DNA from: Nesterenkonia salmonea
Lineage (GTDB): Bacteria > Actinomycetota > Actinomycetes > Actinomycetales > Micrococcaceae
Direction: 5' to 3'
Assembly (NCBI RefSeq): GCF_005771525.1
Contig: NZ_VAVZ01000006.1
Span: forward strand, 55,984-111,565
DNA: 55,582 bases
In this document: one piece after another, positions 1 to 8,753 of the stretch
Layout: each line of letters opens with the position of its first letter
Position numbering within the stretch: position 1 is the stretch's first letter
Made by a program: the position numbers and the translations under genes
Notes under the pieces: model-generated
Told to the model about the DNA's origin: nothing
The model's database searches: none
What the model saw: only the letters and a program-made list of their open reading frames with translations

Positions 1-2
1 CT

Positions 3-587
3 CCGCCGCTGAACTTCAACGTCTCTGACACCTACTTCGTCGTGGCTCACTTCCACTACGTGGTCTTCGGCACTGTGGTCTTCGCGATGTTCGCAGGCTT
101 CTACTTCTGGTGGCCCAAGTGGACCGGCAAGATGCTCAACGAACGTCTCGGTAAGATCAACTTCTGGATGCTCTTCATCGGTTTCCACGGCACCTTCATG
201 GTCCAGCACTGGCTCGGAGTCATGGGCATGCCGCGACGCTACGCCGACTACATGGTGGAAGACGGCTTCACTGCGATGAACCAGTTCTCCACAGTGTTCT
301 CCATGTTGTTGGGTGCCTCTCTGATTCCGTTCTTCTGGAACGTGTGGATCACCCACCGCAAGGGCAAGAAAGTCCTTGTGGACGATCCCTGGGGCTTCGG
401 CGGATCCTTGGAGTGGGCAACGAGCTGCCCGCCCCCACGGCACAACTTCTACTCCCTGCCCCGGATTCGGTCCGAGCGTCCTGCCTTGGATCTCCACCAC
501 CCGGAGCTCTCTGAACGGCACAGTGTCAATACTCCGGCTGGCAAGGTGTTCGGACCTGCTGACCAGAAAGATAAGGCGGGTATCTGA
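3..587 (+). CDS. ctaD: Cytochrome c oxidase subunit I, C-terminal part (5' truncated by window)
   Basis: This is the last 194 residues of the heme-copper oxidase catalytic subunit of the aa3 cytochrome c oxidase, which reduces oxygen in the membrane. The frame is open from base 3, before any start codon, so the gene begins outside the window. The first residues read [20 protein letters not shown], the conserved segment near the heme ligands, with the two adjacent His of HFHY visible. Two or three further membrane helices follow, then a cytosolic tail with the actinobacterial signature [15 protein letters not shown]. The stop overlaps the ctaF start by one base (TGATG), so the two are probably translationally coupled. 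Identity is secure; upstream ctaC is expected but not visible. Confidence 0.97.
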   Translation, partial: PPLNFNVSDTYFVVAHFHYVVFGTVVFAMFAGFYFWWPKWTGKMLNERLGKINFWMLFIGFHGTFMVQHWLGVMGMPRRYADYMVEDGFTAMNQFSTVFSMLLGASLIPFFWNVWITHRKGKKVLVDDPWGFGGSLEWATSCPPPRHNFYSLPRIRSERPALDLHHPELSERHSVNTPAGKVFGPADQKDKAGI

Positions 588-988
588 TGAAGACCAACAT
601 CGTCATCTTCGGTGGAATCGGCCTTTTCTGCCTCATCGTCGCTTTCATCTATGGTTTCTTGACGGGCTTCGACGAGCTGGCAGGCTTCCCCCTGCTGCTG
701 CTGACTGCCGGTCTTGGATTTATGCTCTGGTGGTACCTGAGGTCCGCCAATAAGCACCATGGCGCCATGGACAGCGACAACCCAGAGGGCGAAGTGGCAG
801 ATATGGCCGGAAACTACGGCCAATTCTTCCCATGGAGCTGGTGGCCGCTTGGCCTAGGTTTCAGCTTGGCCTTCCTGTTCTTCGGCCTCGCGATCGACTG
901 GTGGGTGTTTCTGCTGGCCTGCATCCCTGCTGTGTTCTTCGTGACTGGATGGGTGATGGAAGGAAACCGCAAGACTTACGCCCACTGA
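587..988 (+). CDS. ctaF: Cytochrome c oxidase polypeptide 4, actinobacterial type
   Basis: A 133-residue small subunit of the actinobacterial aa3 oxidase, part of the cytochrome bcc-aa3 supercomplex. It has hydrophobic helices near residues 5-27 and 34-50, a polar acidic middle segment, and two more helices between about 80 and 125, matching the four-helix layout of CtaF. The tail EGNRKTYAH is typical. The ATG overlaps the ctaD stop. The family occurs essentially only in Actinobacteria, which supports the taxonomic reading. No other family fits this position and topology. Confidence 0.95.
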   Translation: MKTNIVIFGGIGLFCLIVAFIYGFLTGFDELAGFPLLLLTAGLGFMLWWYLRSANKHHGAMDSDNPEGEVADMAGNYGQFFPWSWWPLGLGFSLAFLFFGLAIDWWVFLLACIPAVFFVTGWVMEGNRKTYAH

Positions 989-1055
989 CAGGCCACTGTG
1001 TGGCTAGGCACGTACTTGCGAATTCCGAGCATACTTCACCGAGAGGATAGGCCCC

Positions 1056-1667
1056 ATGGGCGTGCGCCCGATCGTCATCTATGGCGAGCCGGTTCTCCAT
1101 CGTCGTGCCGAGGAAGTTCATACGATAGATGATGAATTACTTCGCATCATCAATGATATGGACGACACCCTCGACGCATCACATGGTGTCGGTTTGGCGG
1201 CTCCGCAAATCGGCATAGGTCTTCGAATATTCAACTGGAAGTACCCGGATACGGGCGAGGCTCCCCAGCGCGGAGTGCTGCTCAATCCCAGCTTGAGAAT
1301 CATTGGTCGCGTATCGCAGGAAGCGCCAGATCCAGACGATGAGGTCGAAGGCTGTCTCTCGGCACCGGGTTACACCTTCCCGCTGAAACGCAGCGATCAT
1401 GTGGAGATCACTGGGTTGAACCCCCACGGTGATGTGGTCAGATTCGAAGCATCCGGTTGGTTTGCCCGCATCCTCCAGCATGAGTACGACCACCTGGATG
1501 GTTGTCTCTATGTCAACCGTTTACGTGACCGCTACGCCAGACGGTGGAAGAAAGCCGTCAAACGTGAGGGATGGAACGTGCCCGGTAACTCATGGATGCC
1601 CGGCGTAGATCCCGACCCCTTTGGGCACGAGGACGACGCTGAGGAAACCCCCACGACCAACAACTGA
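1056..1667 (+). CDS. def: Peptide deformylase
   Basis: Removes the formyl group from N-terminal methionine of new proteins; cytosolic metalloenzyme. At 203 residues it shows all three family motifs: GVGLAAPQIG (about residues 44-53), EGCLSAPG (98-105, metal ligand Cys100) and HEYDHLDG (142-149, ligands His142 and His146, catalytic Glu143). The ATG is preceded by GAGAGGA with about 9 bases spacing. The C-terminal tail after residue 165 is charged and extended. The gene lies alone between ctaF and the reverse-strand trpD and is not next to fmt. Function is secure; a second def elsewhere is possible. Confidence 0.97.
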   Translation: MGVRPIVIYGEPVLHRRAEEVHTIDDELLRIINDMDDTLDASHGVGLAAPQIGIGLRIFNWKYPDTGEAPQRGVLLNPSLRIIGRVSQEAPDPDDEVEGCLSAPGYTFPLKRSDHVEITGLNPHGDVVRFEASGWFARILQHEYDHLDGCLYVNRLRDRYARRWKKAVKREGWNVPGNSWMPGVDPDPFGHEDDAEETPTTNN

Positions 1668-1673
1668 AGCTGC

Positions 1674-2714
1674 TCAGGACAGGGAGAACGTCACCCACTC
1701 GCGCAGCACTTGAGAAGCCGCACCAGAGTCGATCGATTCGGCTGCGCTCTCCATATGAGCCCTGAGTCGGCTGACCAAGTCACCCTCGGGAGAGACCTCA
1801 AGTGCAGCAAGCCCAGCCGCCGTGTTGAGCAGCACAGCGTCACGGATGGGCCCCTCAGCTCCTCCAAGGACATCGCGCACAATGCGGGCGTTATGGGCGG
1901 CATCGCCACCCCGGAGGTCCGATACGGTGCTCCTAGGGACTCCAGCGTCCTCTGGCCGAAGTTCAGTGTGGGTGATGGAACCGTCCCGTACTTCCCAGAC
2001 ATCAGTCGCCGCAGAAGTCGTGATCTTGTCGCGGCCGTCCTGCCCCCGAAAGACCAGCGCCCTGGTACCCCGCGCGGCCAAAGACTGAGCCATCTGTGGG
2101 GCAAGCCGCTCACTGGCGCATCCAAGCGCCTGAGCGGTGGGACGCGCAGGGTTGGATATGGGTCCCAAGAAGTTGAAGACAGTCCTGATACCCAGGGCAC
2201 GTCGGCTTTTCATCACGTGCCGCATCGCAGGATGAAACTGCTGGGCGAACAGAAACGTGATGCCCAGTTCTTCGGCGGCAGCAGCAACTTTCGCCGTTGA
2301 CACATCGAGGTTGACCCCGAGAGCTTCGATCACATCAGCTGCTCCGGCCGTTGTGGAGGCCCCACGGTTGCCGTGTTTGATGACCTTGGCGCCAGCACCC
2401 ACAGCCACTAGCGAGCTCATCGTGGAGATGTTGACCGTGCCCAACTTGTCTCCTCCAGTTCCCACGATGTCCAGAGTGGGACCGCTGACGGAAATCTGTA
2501 CTGCTTTGCTCATCATTGACTCTGAGAGTCCCAGCAACTCGGCGCCCGACTCTCCTTTGGCGCGCAGGGCGACCAAGAAACCAGCGATTTGAGCCTCGTC
2601 GAGTTCGCCACTCATGAGTTGGTCCATAGCCCAGCTCGCCGTCTCAGAAGTGAGGTCATTTCCGGCAAGCAACGTTTCAAGAAGTTCAGGCCAAGTCAGC
2701 TCGTCAACAGTCAT
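1674..2714 (-). CDS. trpD: Anthranilate phosphoribosyltransferase
   Basis: Transfers phosphoribosyl from PRPP to anthranilate, the second step of tryptophan synthesis. The 346-residue product starting at the ATG whose complement is 2712-2714 begins MTVDELTWPELL and has the usual family length. It carries the PRPP-loop GTGGD (residues 85-89), NISTMSS, and KHGNRGAS (113-120). The frame is open upstream to 2954, but that extension is low-quality sequence reaching beyond the ctaE start, so I reject it. No Shine-Dalgarno is seen; a TATTGT hexamer ends 7 bases before the ATG, suggesting a leaderless mRNA. No other trp genes are nearby. It sits opposite to the surrounding respiratory genes. Confidence 0.95.
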   Translation of the reverse strand: MTVDELTWPELLETLLAGNDLTSETASWAMDQLMSGELDEAQIAGFLVALRAKGESGAELLGLSESMMSKAVQISVSGPTLDIVGTGGDKLGTVNISTMSSLVAVGAGAKVIKHGNRGASTTAGAADVIEALGVNLDVSTAKVAAAAEELGITFLFAQQFHPAMRHVMKSRRALGIRTVFNFLGPISNPARPTAQALGCASERLAPQMAQSLAARGTRALVFRGQDGRDKITTSAATDVWEVRDGSITHTELRPEDAGVPRSTVSDLRGGDAAHNARIVRDVLGGAEGPIRDAVLLNTAAGLAALEVSPEGDLVSRLRAHMESAAESIDSGAASQVLREWVTFSLS

Positions 2715-2721
2715 AGTGACC

Positions 2722-2727
2722 ACAATA
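2722..2727 (-). promoter_or_regulatory. Putative -10 hexamer of trpD (leaderless)
   Basis: On the reverse strand the hexamer TATTGT (TANNNT) ends exactly 7 bases before the trpD ATG, and no purine-rich ribosome binding site lies between. In Actinobacteria this spacing places the transcription start at or next to the start codon. No good -35 match was found. Confidence 0.45.
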
Positions 2728-2905
2728 GTCAGGTCCCGGCACTCACGTACGAGTCGTTTTTCGACACGCTGTAGAAATATTTGTGCAACTTTCATCTCTC
2801 CTGGTTGCCGCCGATCCCAGGAATCACGCGGAACCAGCAGAAATCCGGCGATGACAGAGCACGCCACACCATCGACCCAGCATGCGAACGGCGATGATTT
2901 CAGGC

Positions 2906-2911
2906 CATAAT
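2906..2911 (+). promoter_or_regulatory. Putative -10 hexamer of ctaE (leaderless)
   Basis: CATAAT matches the TATAAT consensus at five of six positions and ends 6 bases before a GTG at 2918 that is the natural start of CtaE. This gives a leaderless arrangement divergent from the similarly leaderless trpD in the same 203-base gap. Confidence 0.5.
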
Positions 2912-2917
2912 AGGACT

Positions 2918-3565
2918 GTGACGTCTGCAACCCAAGCCCCCGCCGCGCCGGCAAGAAGTCTGCCGAACCGCCCGAACATGGTCTCTGTGGGAACCATGGT
3001 GTGGTTGACCAGTGAGCTGATGTTCTTCGCTGGTCTCTTCGCCATGTTTTTCACTTTGCGTTCCTCCCAGCCCGCTATGTGGGCTGAATACAGCGGACGC
3101 CTGGACATCCTGCTAGCCACGATCATCACCGTGATTCTGGTGGCGAGCTCCGTGACCGCTCAGTTCGGCGTCTTTGCAGCCGAACGCCACCAGCCCCGCC
3201 GAACCGGTGGGTTGTTGAGCATGAAGTCCTGGGGCATGGTCGAGTGGTACATCCTGTCGTTCCTCATGGGATCCGTGTTCATCGCCGGTCAGTCCTACGA
3301 GTTCGCCGTCTTGGTCTCTCATGGAGTATCCATCCAGACCAACGCGTTCGGATCGGCGTTCTACATCACCACCGGCTTTCACGGCCTCCACGTGCTGGGA
3401 GGCCTGTTCGGCTTCCTCTACGTGATTGCACGGGCCTACTTCAGCGTGAAGTTCACGCATAAGGAAGCCTCTGCCGCCGTCGTGGTCTCCTACTACTGGC
3501 ACTTTGTCGACGTTGTATGGATCGCACTGTTCGCCGTGGTCTACATCCTGCCGCTGCTGGTCTGA
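2918..3565 (+). CDS. ctaE: Cytochrome c oxidase subunit III
   Basis: Structural membrane subunit of the aa3 oxidase. From the GTG at 2918 it is 215 residues, beginning VTSATQAP and reaching the conserved NRPNMVSVGTMVWLTSELMFFAGLFAMFFTLR, then four more helices including TTGFHGLHVLGGL and the C-terminal YYWHFVDVVWIALF. An in-frame ATG 36 bases upstream is possible, but the GTG agrees with family starts and with a -10 hexamer 6 bases before it. It leads into qcrC, qcrA and qcrB in the standard actinobacterial ctaE-qcrCAB order. The split of ctaE from ctaD/ctaF is usual in Actinobacteria. Confidence 0.96.
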   Translation: MTSATQAPAAPARSLPNRPNMVSVGTMVWLTSELMFFAGLFAMFFTLRSSQPAMWAEYSGRLDILLATIITVILVASSVTAQFGVFAAERHQPRRTGGLLSMKSWGMVEWYILSFLMGSVFIAGQSYEFAVLVSHGVSIQTNAFGSAFYITTGFHGLHVLGGLFGFLYVIARAYFSVKFTHKEASAAVVVSYYWHFVDVVWIALFAVVYILPLLV

Positions 3566-3625
3566 CCCGCCTGTAAACCACCGAAGACTCGCACACCGCA
3601 CCGAGAAGAAAAGGAACCGGCTGAA

Positions 3626-4423
3626 GTGAAGGCACTCTCTCAGAAGCGACGCCACCCGTTCGCGTTCGTGGCGCTGCTCCTCCTCGGCCTGCTACTCACT
3701 GGCGGGCTGTACGCAGCAGCAACCACTGTGAACCAGGCCCAGGCGTCCAACACCCCAGATGGGTTCAGTTCCGAGCAGGTTGACGAAGGTGAGCGACTGT
3801 TCGTTGCCAACTGCGCCTCCTGCCACGGAATGAACGCTGAAGGCTCAGACGCCGGACCATCACTAGTCGGTGTGGGTGCGGCCTCCGTCGAGTTCCAAGT
3901 CGGCACGGGACGCATGCCGATGCAGATGTCAGGTCCGCAGGCACAGCAGAAGCCACCCCAGTTCAATGAAGAACAGACCAGCCAGCTGGCTGCTTATGTC
4001 GCATCCCTCGGTGCCGGTCCAGGGATCCCAGATGACGAGTGGCTTGATATAGATCAAGGTGACCCCGCTCGTGGTGGGGAGCTCTTCCGCATCAACTGCG
4101 CAATGTGCCATAACGCAGCAGGTGCCGGTGGTGCGCTCACCGAGGGTAAGTACGCACCGAGCCTCCACGGTGTCGATGCGGTTCACATTTACACGGCTAT
4201 GACCACTGGACCGCAGAACATGCCGGTGTTCAACGACTCGAACATTCCTCCTGAGGACAAGCGCGACATCATCGCGTTCCTCAAGACATACGAGCAACAG
4301 GGCTCACCGGGCGGTTTCTCTCTAGGCTTCCTTGGACCAGTGTCCGAAGGCCTGTTGATTTGGACCCTTGGCCTTGCCCTACTAATCGGTTCCATGGTCT
4401 GGCTGACCTCGCGGTCCTCCTAA
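3626..4423 (+). CDS. qcrC: Cytochrome bc1 complex diheme cytochrome c subunit
   Basis: Diheme cytochrome c of the bcc complex; it passes electrons directly to the oxidase, replacing a soluble cytochrome c. The 265-residue protein has an N-terminal signal-anchor (about residues 12-32), two heme-binding motifs CASCH (Cys63, Cys66, His67) and CAMCH (Cys158, Cys161, His162), and a C-terminal membrane anchor near 240-260. The start is GTG preceded by AAAAGGAA. The gap from ctaE is 60 bases with no promoter I can defend, so cotranscription is likely. The two-heme layout is diagnostic for the actinobacterial form. Confidence 0.96.
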   Translation: MKALSQKRRHPFAFVALLLLGLLLTGGLYAAATTVNQAQASNTPDGFSSEQVDEGERLFVANCASCHGMNAEGSDAGPSLVGVGAASVEFQVGTGRMPMQMSGPQAQQKPPQFNEEQTSQLAAYVASLGAGPGIPDDEWLDIDQGDPARGGELFRINCAMCHNAAGAGGALTEGKYAPSLHGVDAVHIYTAMTTGPQNMPVFNDSNIPPEDKRDIIAFLKTYEQQGSPGGFSLGFLGPVSEGLLIWTLGLALLIGSMVWLTSRSS

Positions 4424-4484
4424 GAGCCTGACCACCCACAAGCACCCATACCGCACTTGAGACACAGCAAAGGACGAAAACCAT

Positions 4485-5579
4485 ATGGCCGAGCACGGTA
4501 ACGGCGACTCAACCGCCGTCGTCAAAGCCGGTGACGGGGCGTCAGAGGGCTATGCCATCGACAACCCAGGCCTGCCGCCGCACCGACCTCGTTTGGCCGA
4601 TGTAGATGAGAAGGCCGCCAAGCGTAGTGAACGCCAGGTAGCCGCGCTGTTTTTCATTTCAATCATCGGCACCGTGATGTTCTTCGTCGGCTACTTCGCC
4701 GTCGCAAGAATGGACCAGTTCGACGACTACTTCGAAGGTATGAGTGCACTGCGTGTCCAGAACACGCTTATCGGAGTAGGCACCGCACTGGCGATGCTCG
4801 GCATTGGTCTCGGCATCGTCCACTGGGCGAAGACGCTGATGCCCGATCACGAGGTCACCGAGGACCGCAAACCTCTGCGCACCGAGGAGGACCGGGCTGA
4901 AGCGGAGAAGATCGTCACCGAAGTAGTGGACGAGACTCAGATCAAGCGTCGCCCTCTGCTGCGGAACACCATGATTGCTGCTGCTTTACTGGCCCCGCTC
5001 CCAGCAGTCGTGCTATTCCGCGACTTGGACCGCACAGGTGACTTCGGCGTTGAGCGCATGCGTCACTCGTTGTGGGATGAAGGTGTTCGTCTGGTCCGGG
5101 ACCCCACTGGCACGCCCATCCGCGCAGCTGATCTGACCATTGGGTCAGCGATGCACGTGATCCCGGAGAACCTCCGTGAGGTCTCTGGCCACGGTGATCG
5201 ACTTGCCGAAAAAGCAAAAGCTGTTGTTCTGCTTATGCGACTGAACCCTGATGACCTCCACGCCCCGACGCCAGGACGGGAGAACTGGAGCTACGACGGC
5301 ATCATTGCCTGTTCCAAAGTCTGCACCCACGTGGGTTGCCCGGTTGCTCTGTACGAGCGGCATACCCATCACCTGCTGTGCCCCTGCCACCAATCCACAT
5401 TCGATGCCTCCGAAGAATTCAAGGTGACCTTCGGACCTGCCGGTCGTCCGCTGCCTCAGCTGCCGATCACTGTTGATGATGAAGGCTTCCTGATCGCCCG
5501 CAGTGACTTTACTGAACCTGTCGGACCGACCTACTGGGAGCGCGGCCACACTGATCCGGAAGGTGACTTTCCAGCATGA
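4485..5579 (+). CDS. qcrA: Cytochrome bc1 complex Rieske iron-sulfur subunit
   Basis: Carries the 2Fe-2S cluster that accepts electrons from menaquinol. The 364-residue protein has a charged N-terminus, membrane helices near residues 52-74, 93-115 and 161-180, and a C-terminal Rieske domain with CTHVGC (ligands Cys280, His282) and CPCHQSTFD (ligands Cys299, His302); Cys285 and Cys301 would form the usual disulfide. The three-helix N-terminus is the actinobacterial form. The ATG follows AAAGGA. The stop overlaps the qcrB ATG by four bases (ATGA at 5576-5579), indicating coupling. Confidence 0.97.
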   Translation: MAEHGNGDSTAVVKAGDGASEGYAIDNPGLPPHRPRLADVDEKAAKRSERQVAALFFISIIGTVMFFVGYFAVARMDQFDDYFEGMSALRVQNTLIGVGTALAMLGIGLGIVHWAKTLMPDHEVTEDRKPLRTEEDRAEAEKIVTEVVDETQIKRRPLLRNTMIAAALLAPLPAVVLFRDLDRTGDFGVERMRHSLWDEGVRLVRDPTGTPIRAADLTIGSAMHVIPENLREVSGHGDRLAEKAKAVVLLMRLNPDDLHAPTPGRENWSYDGIIACSKVCTHVGCPVALYERHTHHLLCPCHQSTFDASEEFKVTFGPAGRPLPQLPITVDDEGFLIARSDFTEPVGPTYWERGHTDPEGDFPA

Positions 5580-7309
5580 GCGCCTCTAAAGAAAAATACA
5601 CCGAGGCCCAGTACCTCGAAGCAACCGAGTATGAGCCGAAGACCGGGACTGGCAAGATCGCCAACTACGTGGACACACGCGTTGGTGGGACGAGCATCGT
5701 CCGTGAGTTCGGACGTAAGGTCTTTCCAGACCACTGGACCTTCATGTTCGGTGAAGTTGCTCTCTACAGCTTCATCATCACAGTCGTCTCGGGCGCGTTC
5801 TTGACATTCTGGTTCGACCCATCAATGTCGACCACCCGGTACTCCGGTTCCTACGCCCCGCTTCAGGGACTTGAGATGTCGATGGCTTACGCCACGTCCC
5901 TGGAACTGAGCTTCGATGTCCGCGGTGGGCTCTTCATGCGTCAGCTCCACCACTGGGGCGCGCTGATGTTCGTGCTCGCGATGAGCGTCCACATGATCCG
6001 CGTGTTCTTCACCGGAGCGTTCCGCAAACCTCGTGAACTCAACTGGGTTGTCGGGGCGACACTGCTGGTCCTCGGCCTCGCCGCAGGTTTCACCGGTTAC
6101 TCGCTGCCAGATGAGGTGCTGTCCGGTAACGGTCTGCGCATTATCGACGGAATGCTCAAGGCGATCCCTGTTGTGGGAACGTACATCTCCTTCTTCCTGT
6201 TCGGCGGAGAATTCCCCGGCAACGAGGTCATTCCGCGGCTCTATGCTCTGCACATCTTCGTCATTCCAGCCCTGATCCTGATTCTCATTGCCGTCCACCT
6301 GTTCCTGGTCGTGATGCACAAGCACACCCAGTACCCAGGCCCTGGACGTACCCAACGCAATGTTGTCGGGTATCCTGTCGGACCTGTGTACGCGGCCAAA
6401 GCTGGCGGTTTCTTCTTCATCGTTCTCGGTGTCTTGAGTCTGCTGGCCGGCACATTCCAGATCAACGCACTGTGGAACTACGGGCCCTACGATCCTTCGC
6501 CGGTCCAAGCTGGTACACAGCCGGACTGGTATATCGGCTGGTTCGATGGGGTCTTGCGCATCATGCCTGGGTTCATCGGGAATATACCGCTGGAATTCGT
6601 TCTCCCGACGCCGTGGGGAGGGAACTCGATAGCCACGCCGGTACTTGTGCCGATGATCCCGATTACCCTCCTGCTGCTGGGAGTGTTCGTCTGGCCATGG
6701 TTGGAAAACTGGATCACCGGTGACAAGCGAGAGCACCACCTGCTGGACCGCCCACGCAATGCGCCGACTCGCACGGCCTTCGGCGTCGCCATGGTCGTGT
6801 GGTACCTGGTGATGTGGGGTGCTGCGTCCTCAGACCTCATGGCCACACACTTCGCTCTGTCTCTGAATGACGTCATCTACTGGCTGAGAGCAGCGTTCTT
6901 CCTTGGGCCGATAATCGCCTACCTGCTGACCAAGCGTATTTGTTTGGCCCTGCAGCGGAAGGATCGGGAGATTGCACTCCACGGTCACGAGGCTGGTGTC
7001 ATTGAGGTCAGTGCCGATGGTGAGTTCCATGAGCAGCACAAGCTCCCCAATGAACACGAGCTGTGGACCCTGGTCTCCTACGAGGCGCCAGCACCGAGTG
7101 GCCCTCGGCCAAACGCCAAGGGCAAGATTACGGCCGTGGAGAAGGTTCGCGCCCGTCTCAACCGCATTTGGTTCGAAGATCGTGTCGAGCCTGTTTCGCG
7201 CGAAGAGTACCTAGAAGTGCTCGGCCACCATGGGGAAAGCCCTGCCGGACTGGAAGCCGCTCAGTCCCGCGAGGCCATTACCTCTGGAGCCTCATCGGAT
7301 AATCGATAG
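5576..7309 (+). CDS. qcrB: Cytochrome bc1 complex cytochrome b subunit
   Basis: Quinol-oxidising cytochrome b. The 577-residue protein shows two pairs of heme-binding His: the QLHHWGALMF...SVHMIRVF segment and the ALHIFV...VHLFLVVMHKH segment. Membrane helices fill the middle, and a soluble C-terminal extension of roughly 115 residues follows the last helix, as in other actinobacterial QcrB. Tryptophan-rich WNYGPYDPSPVQAGTQPDWYIGW is a family signature near the quinol site. The ATG overlaps the qcrA stop (ATGA). A strong hairpin 11 bases after the stop ends the operon. Confidence 0.97.
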   Translation: MSASKEKYTEAQYLEATEYEPKTGTGKIANYVDTRVGGTSIVREFGRKVFPDHWTFMFGEVALYSFIITVVSGAFLTFWFDPSMSTTRYSGSYAPLQGLEMSMAYATSLELSFDVRGGLFMRQLHHWGALMFVLAMSVHMIRVFFTGAFRKPRELNWVVGATLLVLGLAAGFTGYSLPDEVLSGNGLRIIDGMLKAIPVVGTYISFFLFGGEFPGNEVIPRLYALHIFVIPALILILIAVHLFLVVMHKHTQYPGPGRTQRNVVGYPVGPVYAAKAGGFFFIVLGVLSLLAGTFQINALWNYGPYDPSPVQAGTQPDWYIGWFDGVLRIMPGFIGNIPLEFVLPTPWGGNSIATPVLVPMIPITLLLLGVFVWPWLENWITGDKREHHLLDRPRNAPTRTAFGVAMVVWYLVMWGAASSDLMATHFALSLNDVIYWLRAAFFLGPIIAYLLTKRICLALQRKDREIALHGHEAGVIEVSADGEFHEQHKLPNEHELWTLVSYEAPAPSGPRPNAKGKITAVEKVRARLNRIWFEDRVEPVSREEYLEVLGHHGESPAGLEAAQSREAITSGASSDNR

Positions 7310-7320
7310 ACAAGTAACAA

Positions 7321-7360
7321 CGAGCGAGGGTCCTCTCCCAAATGGGGGGACCCTCGCTCG
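7321..7360. terminator. Bidirectional hairpin terminator between qcrB and rarA
   Basis: Perfect 13-bp inverted repeat: left arm 7321-7333 (CGAGCGAGGGTCC), right arm 7348-7360, with a 14-base loop that itself can pair CCC with GGG. It lies between the convergent ends of qcrB and rarA, 11 and 6 bases from the two stops. No long T tract follows on either side, so the mechanism may not be purely intrinsic, but the stem is very stable. Confidence 0.85.
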
Positions 7361-7366
7361 CTTCTG

Positions 7367-8740
7367 TCAGTTCTTGGTTCCCCGAACGATGCTCCGGAGG
7401 CGCTGAAGCCGTTCACCAACTGAACGTTCATTGCCGTTCTGTGTAGGTATGTAGTAATCGACACCTACCAGATCATCGGGCGGATACTGCTGCGCGGCCA
7501 CATGATGCGGCTGATCATGGGCATAGACATACTCTTTGCCGTGGCCCAACCTCGGCGCACCTGCATAGTGGTTATCGCGCAGGTGCGGTGGCACGGAATT
7601 TCCGCTTCCGGACCGCACATCCGCAATGGCAGCGTCGAGGGCCTTATAGGAGGCGTTCGACTTTGGGGCCGTGGCGATATGCACAGTGGCCTGAGCCAAC
7701 AGTATGCGGGCTTCCGGCATACCTATTCTCTGCACTGCATCGGCTGCGGCAACGGCGGTCTGCAGCGCTGAAGGATCCGCCATAGCAACCTCCTCGCCAG
7801 CGGCAATGACGAGCCGACGAGCAATAAACCTCGGATCCTCACCAGCGACGATCATTCTGGCGAGGTAGTGCAACGCGGCGTCGACATCCGAACCACGAAG
7901 GGATTTGATAAATGCTGAAATGACGTCATAGTGCTGATCGCCATCCTTGTCATACCGTTGAACAGCAAAGTCAGCGGCCTGCTGAGCGTCATCGACTCCA
8001 ATTTCCTCCGACTCGCGCCCACGGGCTACGGCTGCGGCTGCCTCCAGCGTCGTCAACACACGTCTGGCGTCACCACCGGATACCCGAAGCATATGATCCC
8101 GGGCCGCATCGTCGAGGCGGAAGGCTCCCCCCAGGCCACGTTCCGACTCAAGTGCACGATCTACGAGCCCATCCAAGTCATCTCTGGTGAGCGAGGTCAG
8201 TGTGAGCAGAAGTGAGCGTGAGAGCAAAGGCGCGACCACGCTGAAGGAGGGGTTCTCAGTCGTCGCTGCGATCAGAATCACCCATCCGTTCTCTACTCCT
8301 GGGAGCAGGGCGTCCTGTTGGGCTTTATTGAAGCGGTGGATTTCGTCGAGAAACAGCACCGTTGTCAATGACCTCAGATCCCTATCCTCCAGGGCCTGGT
8401 CCATGACCTGACGGACGTCCTTAACACCGGCGCGAATAGCGGAGAGCTCCACGAACTTCCGGGTCCCGCCCCGAGCGACTACGTGCGCAATGGTCGTCTT
8501 GCCGGTTCCTGGAGGGCCGTAGAGAATGACAGAGCTCGCCCCGGCTGGCCCACTCGTGCCCTCTGTGAGGACCCTGAGAGGTGATCCGTCCTTCAGCAGA
8601 TGCTGTTGACCCACCACCTCATCGAGAGTTCGCGGTCGCATCCTTACTGCTAGTGGAGTGTGGCGCCGCCTTGCTGAGCTGTGGGAGGTGGCGGGTGCAT
8701 CGTCGTGATCCTCAGGTTCCGTGAAGAGGTCGCCAGTCAT
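7367..8740 (-). CDS. rarA: Replication-associated recombination protein A (AAA+ ATPase)
   Basis: RarA/MgsA acts at stalled replication forks. The 457-residue protein begins [14 protein letters not shown] and contains [15 protein letters not shown], Walker [10 protein letters not shown] (residues 75-83), Walker [12 protein letters not shown] (128-136), the sensor segment AATTENPSF, and the C-terminal RarA domain with [15 protein letters not shown] and [10 protein letters not shown]. The frame stays open upstream to 9136, but that overlaps another real gene. A TAATCT hexamer ends 7 bases before the ATG, inside the end of the preceding gene, so a private leaderless transcript is likely besides readthrough from hisS-aspS. 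Confidence 0.95.
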   Translation of the reverse strand: MTGDLFTEPEDHDDAPATSHSSARRRHTPLAVRMRPRTLDEVVGQQHLLKDGSPLRVLTEGTSGPAGASSVILYGPPGTGKTTIAHVVARGGTRKFVELSAIRAGVKDVRQVMDQALEDRDLRSLTTVLFLDEIHRFNKAQQDALLPGVENGWVILIAATTENPSFSVVAPLLSRSLLLTLTSLTRDDLDGLVDRALESERGLGGAFRLDDAARDHMLRVSGGDARRVLTTLEAAAAVARGRESEEIGVDDAQQAADFAVQRYDKDGDQHYDVISAFIKSLRGSDVDAALHYLARMIVAGEDPRFIARRLVIAAGEEVAMADPSALQTAVAAADAVQRIGMPEARILLAQATVHIATAPKSNASYKALDAAIADVRSGSGNSVPPHLRDNHYAGAPRLGHGKEYVYAHDQPHHVAAQQYPPDDLVGVDYYIPTQNGNERSVGERLQRLRSIVRGTKN

Positions 8741-8747
8741 GTTTCCC

Positions 8748-8753
8748 AGATTA
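8748..8753 (-). promoter_or_regulatory. Putative -10 hexamer of rarA (leaderless)
   Basis: TAATCT on the reverse strand ends 7 bases before the rarA ATG. It overlaps the stop codon of the upstream DUF4287 gene. No Shine-Dalgarno separates it from the ATG, so a leaderless transcript is inferred. Confidence 0.4.

Noticed and set aside
2715-2954. N-terminal extension of trpD by 80 residues
   Set aside because: The extension is unlike the family, overlaps the ctaE start, and a good ATG with a -10 hexamer lies at 2714.
5822-6739. 305-residue open frame antisense to qcrB
   Set aside because: It is the shadow of a strongly conserved gene, with Asp/Glu/Gln/His-biased composition and no family likeness.
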